Part shown: positions 18,977 through 28,898 of the stretch, in pieces
How positions within the stretch are numbered: position 1 is the stretch's first letter
How the letters are laid out: the number at the start of each line of letters is the position of its first letter
Origin: Lentisphaerota bacterium
GTDB taxonomy: Bacteria > Verrucomicrobiota > Kiritimatiellia > UBA8416 > VGWI01
Reading direction: 5' to 3'
Assembly: GCA_016873655.1 (NCBI GenBank)
Contig: VGWI01000006.1
Span: 1-60,471 of the forward strand
Length of the DNA stretch: 60,471 nucleotides
Translations under genes and position numbers: made by a program
Notes under the pieces: generated by a model
Told to the model about the DNA's origin: nothing
The model's input: only the letters and a program-made list of their open reading frames with translations
Database searches by the model: none

Positions 18977-19073
18977 ACAGATTCCGGCGGACGAGCGCCC
19001 CTTCGTGGCGCTGCTACAGACCGGACGGCAGGCCGGCGCATCTCCGCAGGCGGCCAACGGTCACCCGGCCCGG

Positions 19074-20033
19074 TCACCAGGCCTTCTCACGGAGCAGCTT
19101 GATGCGGAGCCAGTTCAGCGCGTAACCCCATACGCTGACAAATGCGACCGGGCCGTGCAGCAGCCAGAACGGCTGCCTTTCGGACACCGCCTTCACAAAC
19201 GAGAGCGCAACCGGATAGATGAAGGTCATGTTCAGCAGCGCGAAAGGGATTATGCGATTGCCGGTGTGCTTGACCCATGTATCGCGCTCGGATGAGCGCG
19301 TCGTGTGCTTCAGAGCTATCTTTCTGCACCTGCGCAGGTATTGCCTTAGCGACTTGACCGGCCTGTGGTAATTGCCGTACCCGTCCACCATCGCCATCCG
19401 GTTGCGCCCCTCCGCGGCAAGCCGCATCATCACCTGCCCCTCTTCAAACGTCTCTTCTCCGATGAACGGCTCGACGGCGTCCCTCTTCAGGAACAGTTTC
19501 GCGGGATACCCGGAAGTGAAGGTGAACTCGCGGAATACCCGTCCGCCGACTTCCCGGACCGCTACCTGCCGGGGTTTTGCCGCGATGTCACGGGCAAGCG
19601 GATCGTTTATGTGTATCGCGGCAAGGTAGTTGTTCACCAGCAGCCCGCCCGGTTCCGGCAGCCAGTGCTGCTCAACGCCGACTATCCCGGGGAACACCGT
19701 GAAGGCCTCGACGAAGCGCTCGATCCAGTCGGCCTGCGCCATCTCTTCGTCGCAACCCATGAGGTATAAGAAATCGCCGCGCGCCACACGAAGCGCAGCG
19801 GCGTTGCCGAACTCGGCAATCACGCGCGGGTTATCCACGATCGTAACCCGTACGTCGTGCGCTGTGTTCCACGCGGCGATCAAATCCCTCGTGCGGTCCT
19901 TGGAGAACCCGTCGGCCACAAGCACTTCGATCCTGTCGTGCGGATACGTCTGCCTGCCTATGCTGTCGAGGCACCGGACAATGTTCCGCTCCTCGTTCAG
20001 ACACGGGATGACTATGGTAACCAGCGGAGCCAT
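19074..20033 (-). CDS. GT2 family glycosyltransferase
   Basis: MAPLVTIVIPCLNEERNIVRCLDSIGRQTYPHDRIEVLVADGFSKDRTRDLI...LMGCDEEMAQADWIERFV. ATG 20033 rather than ORF start 20474. Confidence 0.9.
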   Translation of the reverse strand: MAPLVTIVIPCLNEERNIVRCLDSIGRQTYPHDRIEVLVADGFSKDRTRDLIAAWNTAHDVRVTIVDNPRVIAEFGNAAALRVARGDFLYLMGCDEEMAQADWIERFVEAFTVFPGIVGVEQHWLPEPGGLLVNNYLAAIHINDPLARDIAAKPRQVAVREVGGRVFREFTFTSGYPAKLFLKRDAVEPFIGEETFEEGQVMMRLAAEGRNRMAMVDGYGNYHRPVKSLRQYLRRCRKIALKHTTRSSERDTWVKHTGNRIIPFALLNMTFIYPVALSFVKAVSERQPFWLLHGPVAFVSVWGYALNWLRIKLLREKAW

Positions 20034-20096
20034 TCTTCCCCTCACGCAGCCGGTCATGGGACGGCCGCCGACCGCGGATAGATACCACGTTTCGCC

Positions 20097-21419
20097 TTGA
20101 TCCCACAACGGGAATGGGTTGCACTGGCGCGCATGAGCAGACACCCGCCACCCGCCCGGTTTGACGGCGTATCCGTGCTCGTTCTCTGCCACGCAAACAG
20201 GATGGACGGACGGCGCGTCTCGGGGTCGGGACCGATTGACCCGCTTCTTTCGTATTTTTTGACCCGCGGCGCGCGCGCCGTGGCGATAGTCGAGCAGCCA
20301 CACCCGCATGCGCATACCCAGATCGAATGCACTCTTGAGATTCACAGGCCGGGCAAGAACACCGAGACAGTCGTCCACAACGGGCACCGGCGGTTCTGGT
20401 TCATCCCTCCTGAAGAGAGAAAGGACAGGACATACCTGCGGCTCAAACTTCGTGACATTCTCGCGGCATTCCACTTCTTCGCGTTCCTGCGCAAGACCGC
20501 CCCGGACGTTCTTCCCATTGACTACGTCTTCGCAGTCGAGTCCCTGAACGTTCTCATTGCGGCAACGGCCAAACGCCGGCTCGGGGCCAGGAGCATCATC
20601 TACTACATCTTCGACTGGGCTCCGCGGCGGTACGCGAGCAACCTGGTGAACCGGCTGTATCTGTGGCTTGACCGCATGGCATGCCGTTCCGCCAACTGGA
20701 TATGGAACATAAGCCCGCGCATCGCCCGTGCAAGGGCCGGCATGGCCGGCTACGCGGCGAATCTCATAGCACCGCAGGTCTCCGTGCCGTTCGGCGCTGA
20801 CTTCCGCCCGGCTGCCGACCGGCCCGATTCCGGGTCGGCTTCTCCGAGGGTTCTGTACAGCGGCGGCCTGATCCGCGAAACCGGCGCTCGATTCCTGCCC
20901 GATATCGCAAGACTACTGTGGAGATCAAACCCGGCGGTCACACTGGTCGTTGCCGGCGAGGGCGACCTGTTTACCGAAGAGACCGTCCGTTCTCTTGCGG
21001 AAGAGGGAGTGAAGAACATCGACTTCCGGGGCTACATACCCGACAGGCCTTCGATGGACGCGCTCGCATGTTCCTGCGACATAGGGCTTGCTCCGTACCC
21101 GGATGTCCAGTTCTCGACAAAACCGTATGTGGATGTGAGCAAAGTCAGAACTTACTTCGCATGCGGCCTGCCGGTGGTCTGCACCGACGTTGTTGCTGTG
21201 TCCGACGAGATATCCGCGAACGAACTCGGACTCGTCTGCCGGCCGGACCCACGCGCCATATCGGACACCGTGATCCGCCTCTGTACGGACACGGCGCTCC
21301 GCGCCCGCTGCCGCTCCAACGTTCTCGCAATCGCCAGACACGGCTCCTGGCAACACGTCTTCGACCGCGCTTTTGAGGCGATGCACGCTCAGCGCGCAGG
21401 AGCCAGCGTTTCGCGGTAG
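20097..21419 (+). CDS. GT4-type glycosyltransferase
   Basis: RVLYSGGLIRETGARFLPDIARLL...VVAGEGDLFTEETVRSLAEEGVKNIDFRGYIPDRPSMDALACSCDIGLAPYPDVQFSTKPYVDVSKVRTYFACGLPVVCTDV. True start probably downstream of 20097. Confidence 0.85.
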   Translation: MIPQREWVALARMSRHPPPARFDGVSVLVLCHANRMDGRRVSGSGPIDPLLSYFLTRGARAVAIVEQPHPHAHTQIECTLEIHRPGKNTETVVHNGHRRFWFIPPEERKDRTYLRLKLRDILAAFHFFAFLRKTAPDVLPIDYVFAVESLNVLIAATAKRRLGARSIIYYIFDWAPRRYASNLVNRLYLWLDRMACRSANWIWNISPRIARARAGMAGYAANLIAPQVSVPFGADFRPAADRPDSGSASPRVLYSGGLIRETGARFLPDIARLLWRSNPAVTLVVAGEGDLFTEETVRSLAEEGVKNIDFRGYIPDRPSMDALACSCDIGLAPYPDVQFSTKPYVDVSKVRTYFACGLPVVCTDVVAVSDEISANELGLVCRPDPRAISDTVIRLCTDTALRARCRSNVLAIARHGSWQHVFDRAFEAMHAQRAGASVSR

Positions 21420-22588
21420 AACTCCGCAAGCGGCGCGCCAAGCTGTTCCCACGAAAGCGCAGACCTTGCCCTCAACGCGGCGGCTTCGAGACGCTCGCGT
21501 TCCGACGTGTCAGCCAGCACTTCAACCGCGCAACGGGCAAGGTCAGGCAGGGAGTCGGCCGTAACAACGCACCCCAGCTCGAGCAGTGTCCGCATGGCCT
21601 CGCTTCCGTTCCGGTTCATGATGATGAACCTGCCGCCGTTCAGGAATGTGCCCACCCTTGTCGGGAAACAGGCGACATCCGGCTTGCTGTCGGACATCAT
21701 GAATATCACGGCATCGCAAGCCCCAAGCTGTAATGACAGGGCCCGGCCCGAGAGATACCCGACATGCCTGATCCGTTCCATCGTGCCGGGACGCAGACGC
21801 TCGCCGCCGCCGTACTTGCCCCACAGTTCATCAGGCGCGATGTTCAGGTGAAGCCGGGCCTCCGGCGCATGCTCGAGAATCATGTCGAACAGCTTGAAGA
21901 GCCAGACCGTCCGCTCCTTGTGGAATGAGTTGCCGAAACTCAGGAATACCGTTTCTTCCTCCGCAATCCCCAGCTCGCGCCGTGCGGCGGACCTGTCCAT
22001 CGCCTCGCACTGCGCGGTATCAACGCCGTTGATTATCTTCACGGTGTGCGTAACGCCCAACCCGGCAAACTCGTCCTTCAAGTACTCGCTCGTGACCGTG
22101 CCGTGCCGCGCCAGACGCTGCACGCGATACTCGCAGAACCGCATGTACCACCGCACCGCCGGATGCTCGAACAGGTTCGGGCTCGGATGCTGCGTGTGCA
22201 CCTCGGTCCAGTAATCGTCCCAGTCCAGCACGACCTTCTTCCACGGCATGAACAGGCGCAGGAACAGGAACGGTACCAGCGTCTCGAACTGGACCACCGT
22301 GAAAACATGTACGATGTCGTAGCGGCCGAACACGGCCATGAACAGACCGATGAACGCGCGCAACAGCCGGCCGTTGATCCACGGGTTCAACTGCAGACGC
22401 GGCAGCTTCACGATTCGCAGGTTCGCGCTCACTGCCGTCTTCTCGCAGCGCGTAACCCACCCGCCACGCGCGGAAATCAGCAACGTTACGTCGAAGCCCC
22501 TGAGCGCAAGCCCGCGCGCCATGCCGAACGCGCGGTAGTAGCCGCCGTAGTTCTCGAAGCAGGGCTCGATCAGGAGCACCCTTGTCAT
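21389..22588 (-). CDS. GT4-type glycosyltransferase
   Basis: MTRVLLIEPCFENYGGYYRAFGMARGLALRGFDVTLLIS...IVHVFTVVQFETLVPFLF...TVTSEYLKDEFAGLGVTHTVKIINGVD. ATG 22588. Confidence 0.85.
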   Translation of the reverse strand: MTRVLLIEPCFENYGGYYRAFGMARGLALRGFDVTLLISARGGWVTRCEKTAVSANLRIVKLPRLQLNPWINGRLLRAFIGLFMAVFGRYDIVHVFTVVQFETLVPFLFLRLFMPWKKVVLDWDDYWTEVHTQHPSPNLFEHPAVRWYMRFCEYRVQRLARHGTVTSEYLKDEFAGLGVTHTVKIINGVDTAQCEAMDRSAARRELGIAEEETVFLSFGNSFHKERTVWLFKLFDMILEHAPEARLHLNIAPDELWGKYGGGERLRPGTMERIRHVGYLSGRALSLQLGACDAVIFMMSDSKPDVACFPTRVGTFLNGGRFIIMNRNGSEAMRTLLELGCVVTADSLPDLARCAVEVLADTSERERLEAAALRARSALSWEQLGAPLAEFYRETLAPAR

Positions 22589-23730
22589 CGGATCACGTCC
22601 TCCTTCGTTTCCACGCCCGCCGCGCCAGGCAGCACATCGCCGAAGGACTGCGCCAGGAACGCGGCGACGGCGCGCGCCATCGCCAGCGCGCCGTCGGGGT
22701 TGGGGTGATAGTCCAGCGGCGCCAGATACAGCGGCCTGCCCGGCAGCGTGCCGGCGCGCAGCGCGGGCGTCAGATCGAGAAACGGCATCCCTTCCTCTTC
22801 GCACAGGCGCCGCAAACGTTCCTGAATCAGCACCGGAGCGCCCGGCGCGTACAGTTGGAAGTAGGAGGGATGATAGACGAACGCAAGCCGCGCGCCGCGC
22901 GCACGGCAGAAGGCGGCCATCGCGCGCAGACCCGCCTCGTACTTCGTGAGGTTGTCCTCTTCGCGGCGGTCCTCGCGTGTGCCGTAGAAGCCGGCGCACA
23001 CGCCGGAAAAGCGGTCCCTGTAGCGAAGCGCGTTGGCGACGTGGTTCGTGGCGCCGGCGACTTCATAGCGTTCCGGACCGAGCCCGGTGCGCGCCCCGGC
23101 GCGGTAGCTGAGGGATATCCTGGGCATGTAGAGATCGAGCATCGCCTCGCCAAGAGCGGAGCGCGTAACGAACCACTTCACCAGCGCACGCCTTAAACCC
23201 AGAGGGCGCAGCACCGGATCCCGGACCTGCTCGACGGTCAGCGAATCGAGTTCGGCCAGGTCGTTCGCGCAGAACATCAGCACCACTATGTCGGGCTGGA
23301 GCGGCGCGACGACGTCCCGCAACACGGTGAACTCGCCGTCAACCGACATCCCGTGCCTGCCGGCGTTTATCACCTCGACGCCCGGCAGCAGTTCCTGGAG
23401 GCGCGCCGGATAGGTGTCGGGGTTGTCCAGCAGACTCCCGGCCGAGACGGAATCGCCGAGCGCGGCGACCCTGACGCGGCCAGCCGGTTTCGGCGCCTCG
23501 TAGTCCGGCCCGCGCAGCCCGAGCGAGTTGGCGCGGATCAGGTAAGGCACGCTCGACCATGCCATCAGCGTGTCGGCCGATTCCGGGTACAGCCCGTGGC
23601 GGCCGTGGAAGAGACCGGCGAACGTTCCGCGCGGCCTGCCGGCAAAGAGGCGCAACCCGACCTCCATAAGCCCACCGAGGACAACGGCGGAAAGGAGCGC
23701 GACCGTCAGAGAAAGTGTCAAGCGACGCAC
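22585..23730 (-). CDS. Membrane-anchored SGNH/GDSL hydrolase
   Basis: N-terminal TM (LTVALLSAVVLGGLMEVGLRLFAG), VAALGDSVSAGSLLDNPDTYPARLQELL (block I), DIVVLMFCANDL (block III), LAPLDYHPNPDGALAMA (Asp-x-His). Confidence 0.85.
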   Translation of the reverse strand: MRRLTLSLTVALLSAVVLGGLMEVGLRLFAGRPRGTFAGLFHGRHGLYPESADTLMAWSSVPYLIRANSLGLRGPDYEAPKPAGRVRVAALGDSVSAGSLLDNPDTYPARLQELLPGVEVINAGRHGMSVDGEFTVLRDVVAPLQPDIVVLMFCANDLAELDSLTVEQVRDPVLRPLGLRRALVKWFVTRSALGEAMLDLYMPRISLSYRAGARTGLGPERYEVAGATNHVANALRYRDRFSGVCAGFYGTREDRREEDNLTKYEAGLRAMAAFCRARGARLAFVYHPSYFQLYAPGAPVLIQERLRRLCEEEGMPFLDLTPALRAGTLPGRPLYLAPLDYHPNPDGALAMARAVAAFLAQSFGDVLPGAAGVETKEDVIR

Positions 23731-23782
23731 GCGGGAAGACTCCTTCGCAACAGATACCCGAAGATAGGCTGCCCGGCCGCCA

Positions 23783-25852
23783 TCAGCCGCCGCGCGCCAC
23801 CGCGCGATGCCCTACCAGCAGCATCGGCCCGGCCTGCGAAGCCCGGATCGTCACGCGCCTCCAACCGGGCTTGTCAGCCTGGAAAGGTATCTCAATCCTG
23901 CCCAGCTTCAAGTCGAGAACGAACCCGAGGCTGTCGGCAAGGAGGTATTCCGGCGGCGGCACGCCCGGCTTCCAGACGGGGTTCGGGACGCCCACCTGGA
24001 AGCTGAGCCCCGACCCGGACGGAAGATCCAGCACCATCGTCGGCGCCGGCGGCACGGAGACGAGAATACGTTTGCTCCCGTAAGCGAAGATGTCCACCGA
24101 CAGGATGTGGCTTCCGGCTGCGGGCGCGAACACGTCGAACACGAAAGTCTCGCCAACCAGCAACGGACTTGCGGCGGCATTCGCGTCCCGTTGCAGCGCC
24201 AGGGCGAAGGGCGGAACCGGCAGCGACACCGGCGCGCCGGTCGATGCGGCACGGATCTCGAGGTCCCGGCGCGTCGCGTAGGCGATGAAGGATTCCTCCC
24301 CGGGCACGAAGCGGGACGTGTACCCGAGGAACGCGAACCCGATCCGCTGGCACACCGGATACTCGAAGGATCGTACCGTGGGCGCGTAGACGCCGGCCTT
24401 GTCGAATTCATTCCACAAAGTCCTGTGCGAGATGAACGCCACTGCGTCGGGCACCAGGCCCCATATCCGCCTCATGCCCCCGATCCGCTCCTCCTCGCCT
24501 TCCTCCCAGTAGCACGGATAGGTCACGATTCCGCCGCGCGGCACGCTGTAGTAAGTCCCGAGGAACCGCGTCACATACTGGTTGGGGCTGACGACCACCC
24601 GGTTCTCGCCCAGGTCGGCGACGGCCGCGCCTATTGCCTTGTAGGGATGCGACCTGCCCGGCGCCCTGGCAACCACGTACAGCGAGAAGGCGTTCGAGCT
24701 GACAAGACAGGCAAGCGCCACCGCGCCGGCCACGCGGACCCACCCGCGCCGACGCGGCGAAAACAACCAGGCCGCCGCGGCGGACTGGGCGACTATCACC
24801 GGCGCCCACGCATAGAGGTGGTAGGAGATGACCGGCGGCCCGGTCCCGCGCAGCCGGGTGTACATGCGGAAGAGCGCGACGGCCAGCAGCGCAGCCGTCA
24901 ACCACGCCAGCCTGCCGCGTCGCGCGCGGCCCGTCCCTGCCCATGCGTAAATTCCGAACCCCGCCAGCAGGAGCGCAAGCCCGACCCGCGCCGGGTCGCC
25001 GCCGGCAAGGACATGCAGGTTGTCGGACAGGTACCACAGCGCATCGCGCATCGCCGCAGGAAGCAGCGCCCAGTCAATCTCGCGCGAGCCAAGGTGCGAC
25101 TGCACCGCCTGCGCCTTCGCATAGACCGGCGCCGCAAGCGCCATCGGCGGCGCCATCACCAGCGCCCACCGCGCCCATCCGCGCCACATGCCCGGGAAGG
25201 CAGGCGGCGCCAGCGCAACCGCCCAGGCCGCGGCGAGCGCCATCCACACGAACACGCCGGAGAAATGGAAAGAGACCATGCCGAACACGCAGAGCGCCGC
25301 GCCCAGGTTGAAAAGGAAGCCGCGCCGCCTGCCCGGGTCTTCCATCGCTTCGGAGACGAACGCGAAGGCGCCGCCGCTCGCCGCCGCCCAGATTATGTAG
25401 AGGGCCAGTTCGGACGAGTAGTAGAGCAGCAGCGGCTGCGTGCCACCCAGCAGCAGAGCGAGCCATCCGGCGGTGGGCCCGAGCCGCCTGCGCGCGACGC
25501 AGGCGGCGACAGCCAGCAGCGCCGCGCCAAACGCCGCCGAGGCGGCAATCCCGCCCGCCTCCCGCCCGAAGGCGCTAACGAACGGGCGCTGGACAAAGTA
25601 GGCCATGGGCGACTGCGTGCAGAACTGGCGGATATGCTCGCAACGCAGCAGGTCGCGCAGGGACATCTGCTGCGCCCAGACGCGGAGTATCTCGTCGCAC
25701 CACAGCGCCCTTCCGTTAAGGTGCCCGGCGTAGAGCGCGAGGCAGAAATGCGCGGCGACTGCGGCGGCAACGGCCAACGTGAACGGACCGGGAAGCCGCG
25801 GCAAGCGGCGCGCCCGCTGCGTTTCGCGGTGTTTGCGGACGCTTTGTGGCAT
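23783..25852 (-). CDS. GT39-like membrane glycosyltransferase
   Basis: 689 aa; ALYAGHLNGRALWCDEILRVWAQ (GT39-like Asp/Glu loop after the first TM), ~10 TM helices, periplasmic-type C-terminal domain. Confidence 0.8.
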   Translation of the reverse strand: MPQSVRKHRETQRARRLPRLPGPFTLAVAAAVAAHFCLALYAGHLNGRALWCDEILRVWAQQMSLRDLLRCEHIRQFCTQSPMAYFVQRPFVSAFGREAGGIAASAAFGAALLAVAACVARRRLGPTAGWLALLLGGTQPLLLYYSSELALYIIWAAASGGAFAFVSEAMEDPGRRRGFLFNLGAALCVFGMVSFHFSGVFVWMALAAAWAVALAPPAFPGMWRGWARWALVMAPPMALAAPVYAKAQAVQSHLGSREIDWALLPAAMRDALWYLSDNLHVLAGGDPARVGLALLLAGFGIYAWAGTGRARRGRLAWLTAALLAVALFRMYTRLRGTGPPVISYHLYAWAPVIVAQSAAAAWLFSPRRRGWVRVAGAVALACLVSSNAFSLYVVARAPGRSHPYKAIGAAVADLGENRVVVSPNQYVTRFLGTYYSVPRGGIVTYPCYWEEGEEERIGGMRRIWGLVPDAVAFISHRTLWNEFDKAGVYAPTVRSFEYPVCQRIGFAFLGYTSRFVPGEESFIAYATRRDLEIRAASTGAPVSLPVPPFALALQRDANAAASPLLVGETFVFDVFAPAAGSHILSVDIFAYGSKRILVSVPPAPTMVLDLPSGSGLSFQVGVPNPVWKPGVPPPEYLLADSLGFVLDLKLGRIEIPFQADKPGWRRVTIRASQAGPMLLVGHRAVARGG

Positions 25853-25855
25853 GGT

Positions 25856-26512
25856 TCAGCCGGTCTTCCGGAACGATCCGTATGGCTTCACTCCTGTCCG
25901 GTGCGATTCAGGCAAATCAGCGTCCTCGTCAATGTCAACGCACCTGAGAACTCCCGGCGATGTTTCCCTGTAACGGTAGCCGCTTTCAGGACACACCATG
26001 AAACCGTCGTTGTCGGGTTCTCCCAGCCGCTGACCGTGACGGCTCATCCATCCGTCCTGCCTGCCCGGCACGCCCACGACGAGCGCGTAGTCGGCTACGT
26101 TCCGCGTAACCACCGCCCCGGCCGCGATGAAGGCGTACCGGCCGATCTCTATCCCGCATACGATCGTTGCATTCGCCCCGAGCGTCGCGCCACGACGAAT
26201 AAGAGTGCGCTCGTAGAGGGAGCGGCGGCTGATCTGCGCACGCGGATTGGAGACGTTCGTCAGGACGCATGACGGCCCGAGGAAGACGTCGTCCTCGACG
26301 ATCGTCCCTCCGTAGACGGAAACGTTGTTCTGTATTTTGACGCGGCTGCCGATCACCGCTTCGTCCGCGACAAAGACGTTCTGACCCAGCACGCAGTCGT
26401 CGCCTATCACGGCCCCGCGGGAGACATGGCAGAAATGCCATATCCTGGTGTTCCGCCCGACCTTCGCCCCTTCGTCCACGCACGCAGTCGGGTGAGCGAT
26501 GTAGTCCTCCAT
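25856..26512 (-). CDS. Left-handed beta-helix acyl/acetyltransferase (WbpD/WlbB-like)
   Basis: MEDYIAHPTACVDEGAKVGRNTRIWHFCHVSRGAVIGDDCVLGQNVFVADEAVIGSRVKIQNNVSVYGGTIVEDDVFLGPSCVLTNVSNPRAQ: hexapeptide repeats. Confidence 0.9.
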   Translation of the reverse strand: MEDYIAHPTACVDEGAKVGRNTRIWHFCHVSRGAVIGDDCVLGQNVFVADEAVIGSRVKIQNNVSVYGGTIVEDDVFLGPSCVLTNVSNPRAQISRRSLYERTLIRRGATLGANATIVCGIEIGRYAFIAAGAVVTRNVADYALVVGVPGRQDGWMSRHGQRLGEPDNDGFMVCPESGYRYRETSPGVLRCVDIDEDADLPESHRTGVKPYGSFRKTG

Positions 26513-26559
26513 ACCGCTTCCTCCCATTCCAGCGGCGAAGCCGCCGTTCGATTCCCCGG

Positions 26560-27612
26560 CTACGACACGGCGGCGTAGATCTCGCCCAGGATTGCCCTGA
26601 CGTCCCGCGTGAGCCTCCAGCCGGGATAGTGCGACTTGAATTTCTCGACGCTGCTGATCCACCAGATATGGTCGCCTATCCTGTTCTGCTCCACGTAGGC
26701 CAACTTCATTTTCCGCTCGGCCAGCTCTTCGCAGATCGAGATGGCCTCCTTCATCGAACAGTTGCTGAAACGGCTGCCGCCCATGTTGTAGACCTCGCCG
26801 GGCCTGGGATCGCGCCGGAACTCGTCGAAAGCGGCCACAAGGTCCGCGCTGTGTATGTTGTCGCGCACCTGCTTGCCGCCGTACCCGAAGACACGGTATT
26901 CGCGCCCGCCCACCGCGCATTTCATGAGGTAGGAAAGAAACCCGTGCAGCTCGGTCCCGGCATGCGCCGGCCCGGTGAGACACCCGCCGCGGAACACGCC
27001 GGTCTTCATGCCGAAGTACCGGCCGTACTCCTGGACCAGCACGTCGGCGGCCACCTTTGAAGCGCCGAAGAGACTGTGCTTTGTCCCGTCAATGGACATT
27101 GTCTCGTCGATGCCGTGCTCATGGTATGGATGCGATTCGTCCAGCTCCCATCTGGTCTCCAGCTCTACAAGCGGCAGACGGTTCGGCGTGTCGCCGTAAA
27201 CCTTGTTGGTCGACGTGAAAATGAACACGGCCCCTGGGGCGAACTTGCGGGTTGCCTCGAGCATGACGGATGTTCCGTTCGCGTTCACGGTGAAATCCGT
27301 CACGGGGTCCGATGCAGCCCAGTCATGCGACGGCTGCGCCGCGGTGTGGACAACCAGTTCGATGGCCTTCCCGTACTCGGCAAACAGTCCGTCGATGGCC
27401 GCCGAGTCACGGATATCGGCGCCGGCGTGAATGTACGAGGCGTAGTCCGATTCCAGCCTCGCGCGCTGGGCGGCCGTGGAGGCCTCGGCGCCGAAGAACG
27501 CCGCGCGCATGTCGTTGTCTATACCGACGACTGTCCAGCCCTTATCGAGATAGAAACGCGCCGATTCCGAGCCGACCAAACCGCACGAGCCCGTTACAAA
27601 CACAACGCTCAC
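26560..27612 (-). CDS. NAD-dependent epimerase, CDP-paratose/tyvelose 2-epimerase-like
   Basis: [41 protein letters not shown]...[25 protein letters not shown]...[51 protein letters not shown]. Confidence 0.88.
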   Translation of the reverse strand: MSVVFVTGSCGLVGSESARFYLDKGWTVVGIDNDMRAAFFGAEASTAAQRARLESDYASYIHAGADIRDSAAIDGLFAEYGKAIELVVHTAAQPSHDWAASDPVTDFTVNANGTSVMLEATRKFAPGAVFIFTSTNKVYGDTPNRLPLVELETRWELDESHPYHEHGIDETMSIDGTKHSLFGASKVAADVLVQEYGRYFGMKTGVFRGGCLTGPAHAGTELHGFLSYLMKCAVGGREYRVFGYGGKQVRDNIHSADLVAAFDEFRRDPRPGEVYNMGGSRFSNCSMKEAISICEELAERKMKLAYVEQNRIGDHIWWISSVEKFKSHYPGWRLTRDVRAILGEIYAAVS

Positions 27613-28679
27613 CGATTGACCTCCCCCGCGAGTATCGGCCGGAGTCTATCGCCGTTGTCCTTCAGCCAACAAGCGATATCATCCATGATCCGACCGACCG
27701 AACGCTCGGGACGCCACGCCCATTCGGCCATGGCCCTGCGTGCGTCGGTAATGTAAACCGGGATGTCGCCCTCGCGTACCGCGGGGTCTTCGCCCACAGA
27801 CAGTTCCCTGCCCGTGGCCGCCCTGGCCTGAACAGTCAGCTCCCGCAGCGATGCGCTGACAGCCCGGCCGCCGCCAACGTTCCAGACGCCTCCGTCCCAC
27901 CGGTCCAGGCAGCGCAGTTGCGCGAGAACCAGATCGCCCAGGTCATCAACGTGCAGCATGTCCCTCACCTGGAACCCGCCGTAGCCGATGTAGTTCAGCG
28001 GCAGTCCGTAGTGGTGGGCGGCGACCCACAGCGTCGTGACGCCCTGATCCGCGCGCGCCATCTGCCACGGGCCGGCAATCACGCCGCACCGGTCAATCAG
28101 CGTCTTCAGACCGAAATGGGCGGCGTATTCGCTCACCATGACTTCCGAGGCGAACTTCGTCGCACCGTACAGGGTACGCGCCCCGTCGAGCGGGAACTCT
28201 TCCGAAATGCCTTCCGGCCCCGCGCCGGGCATTTCCTGCTCCCCGGCGATCTCGAACCTGTTCTTCGCACGGTCCAGCTTTATCCGGCGCAGAAGCTCCA
28301 CCGGATAAACCCGGCTGGTCGAAATGAACAGAACCGCCGCGCCCCATTCCCGCGCCGCTTCCAGCACGTTGAGCGTGCCCCCCAGATTCGTGTCCACCAC
28401 ATACCGGGCATCGCCCGCCCGGCCGGCAGTGACCGAGGGCTCGGCAGCCGCGTCAATCACCAGATCGCACGGCGCCATACCGAAGGCCGACCTGTCACGC
28501 ACGTCGCCCATGACAAAAGTGACCCCGCGCCCGACAATACGGTCGCGGTTCAACTCCGACCCGCGCCTGTACAGGTTGTCGAGCGCAAGAATTTCGGCGT
28601 CCGGATGCCCGGCGCGGATCCGCAATGCAAGCGAAGACCCGACGAAACCCGCCCCGCCGGTAATGAGCACCCTTTTCAC
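27609..28679 (-). CDS. NAD-dependent epimerase/dehydratase, CDP-paratose-2-epimerase-like
   Basis: [21 protein letters not shown]...[27 protein letters not shown]...[49 protein letters not shown] start at 28679. Confidence 0.85.
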   Translation of the reverse strand: MKRVLITGGAGFVGSSLALRIRAGHPDAEILALDNLYRRGSELNRDRIVGRGVTFVMGDVRDRSAFGMAPCDLVIDAAAEPSVTAGRAGDARYVVDTNLGGTLNVLEAAREWGAAVLFISTSRVYPVELLRRIKLDRAKNRFEIAGEQEMPGAGPEGISEEFPLDGARTLYGATKFASEVMVSEYAAHFGLKTLIDRCGVIAGPWQMARADQGVTTLWVAAHHYGLPLNYIGYGGFQVRDMLHVDDLGDLVLAQLRCLDRWDGGVWNVGGGRAVSASLRELTVQARAATGRELSVGEDPAVREGDIPVYITDARRAMAEWAWRPERSVGRIMDDIACWLKDNGDRLRPILAGEVNR

Positions 28680-28814
28680 GCGGCCCAGTATTCCCGGACA
28701 TGCCCCATGCCACAAGCCTGAAGGACTCAAGCCCTGCGGCAGGCCTGAACATCGACCCGCTATTCGCGGCTTGAAAACTGCCCCACACACCCGGAGGCGC
28801 CCGGAAAACCGAGG

Positions 28815-28841
28815 CTTGACTGAACGGTCGGCCGTTGGCTA
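28815..28841 (+). promoter_or_regulatory. Candidate sigma70-like promoter upstream of guaB
   Basis: TTGACT (28815-28820), 16-nt spacer, weak -10 GCTAAA; about 60 nt upstream of the guaB ATG. By eye only. Confidence 0.25.
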
Positions 28842-28898
28842 AAAGCCCTTGGGCAACAGACGTTGCCGCGGGAAGGCGGCAGAAAGGATTGCGAGACC

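Noticed and set aside
18995-19014. AGCGCC-CCTTCGT-GGCGCT hairpin between convergent genes as an intrinsic terminator
   Set aside because: Stem of only 6 bp and no T-tract on either strand; not enough to call a terminator.
23807-26272. 821-aa plus-strand ORF
   Set aside because: Antisense to the GT39-like and acyltransferase genes, Arg/His/Gln/Pro-rich low-complexity translation with no domain motifs; typical GC-rich shadow ORF.
27312-28721. 469-aa plus-strand ORF
   Set aside because: Antisense to the tandem epimerases; Arg/Pro-rich shadow.
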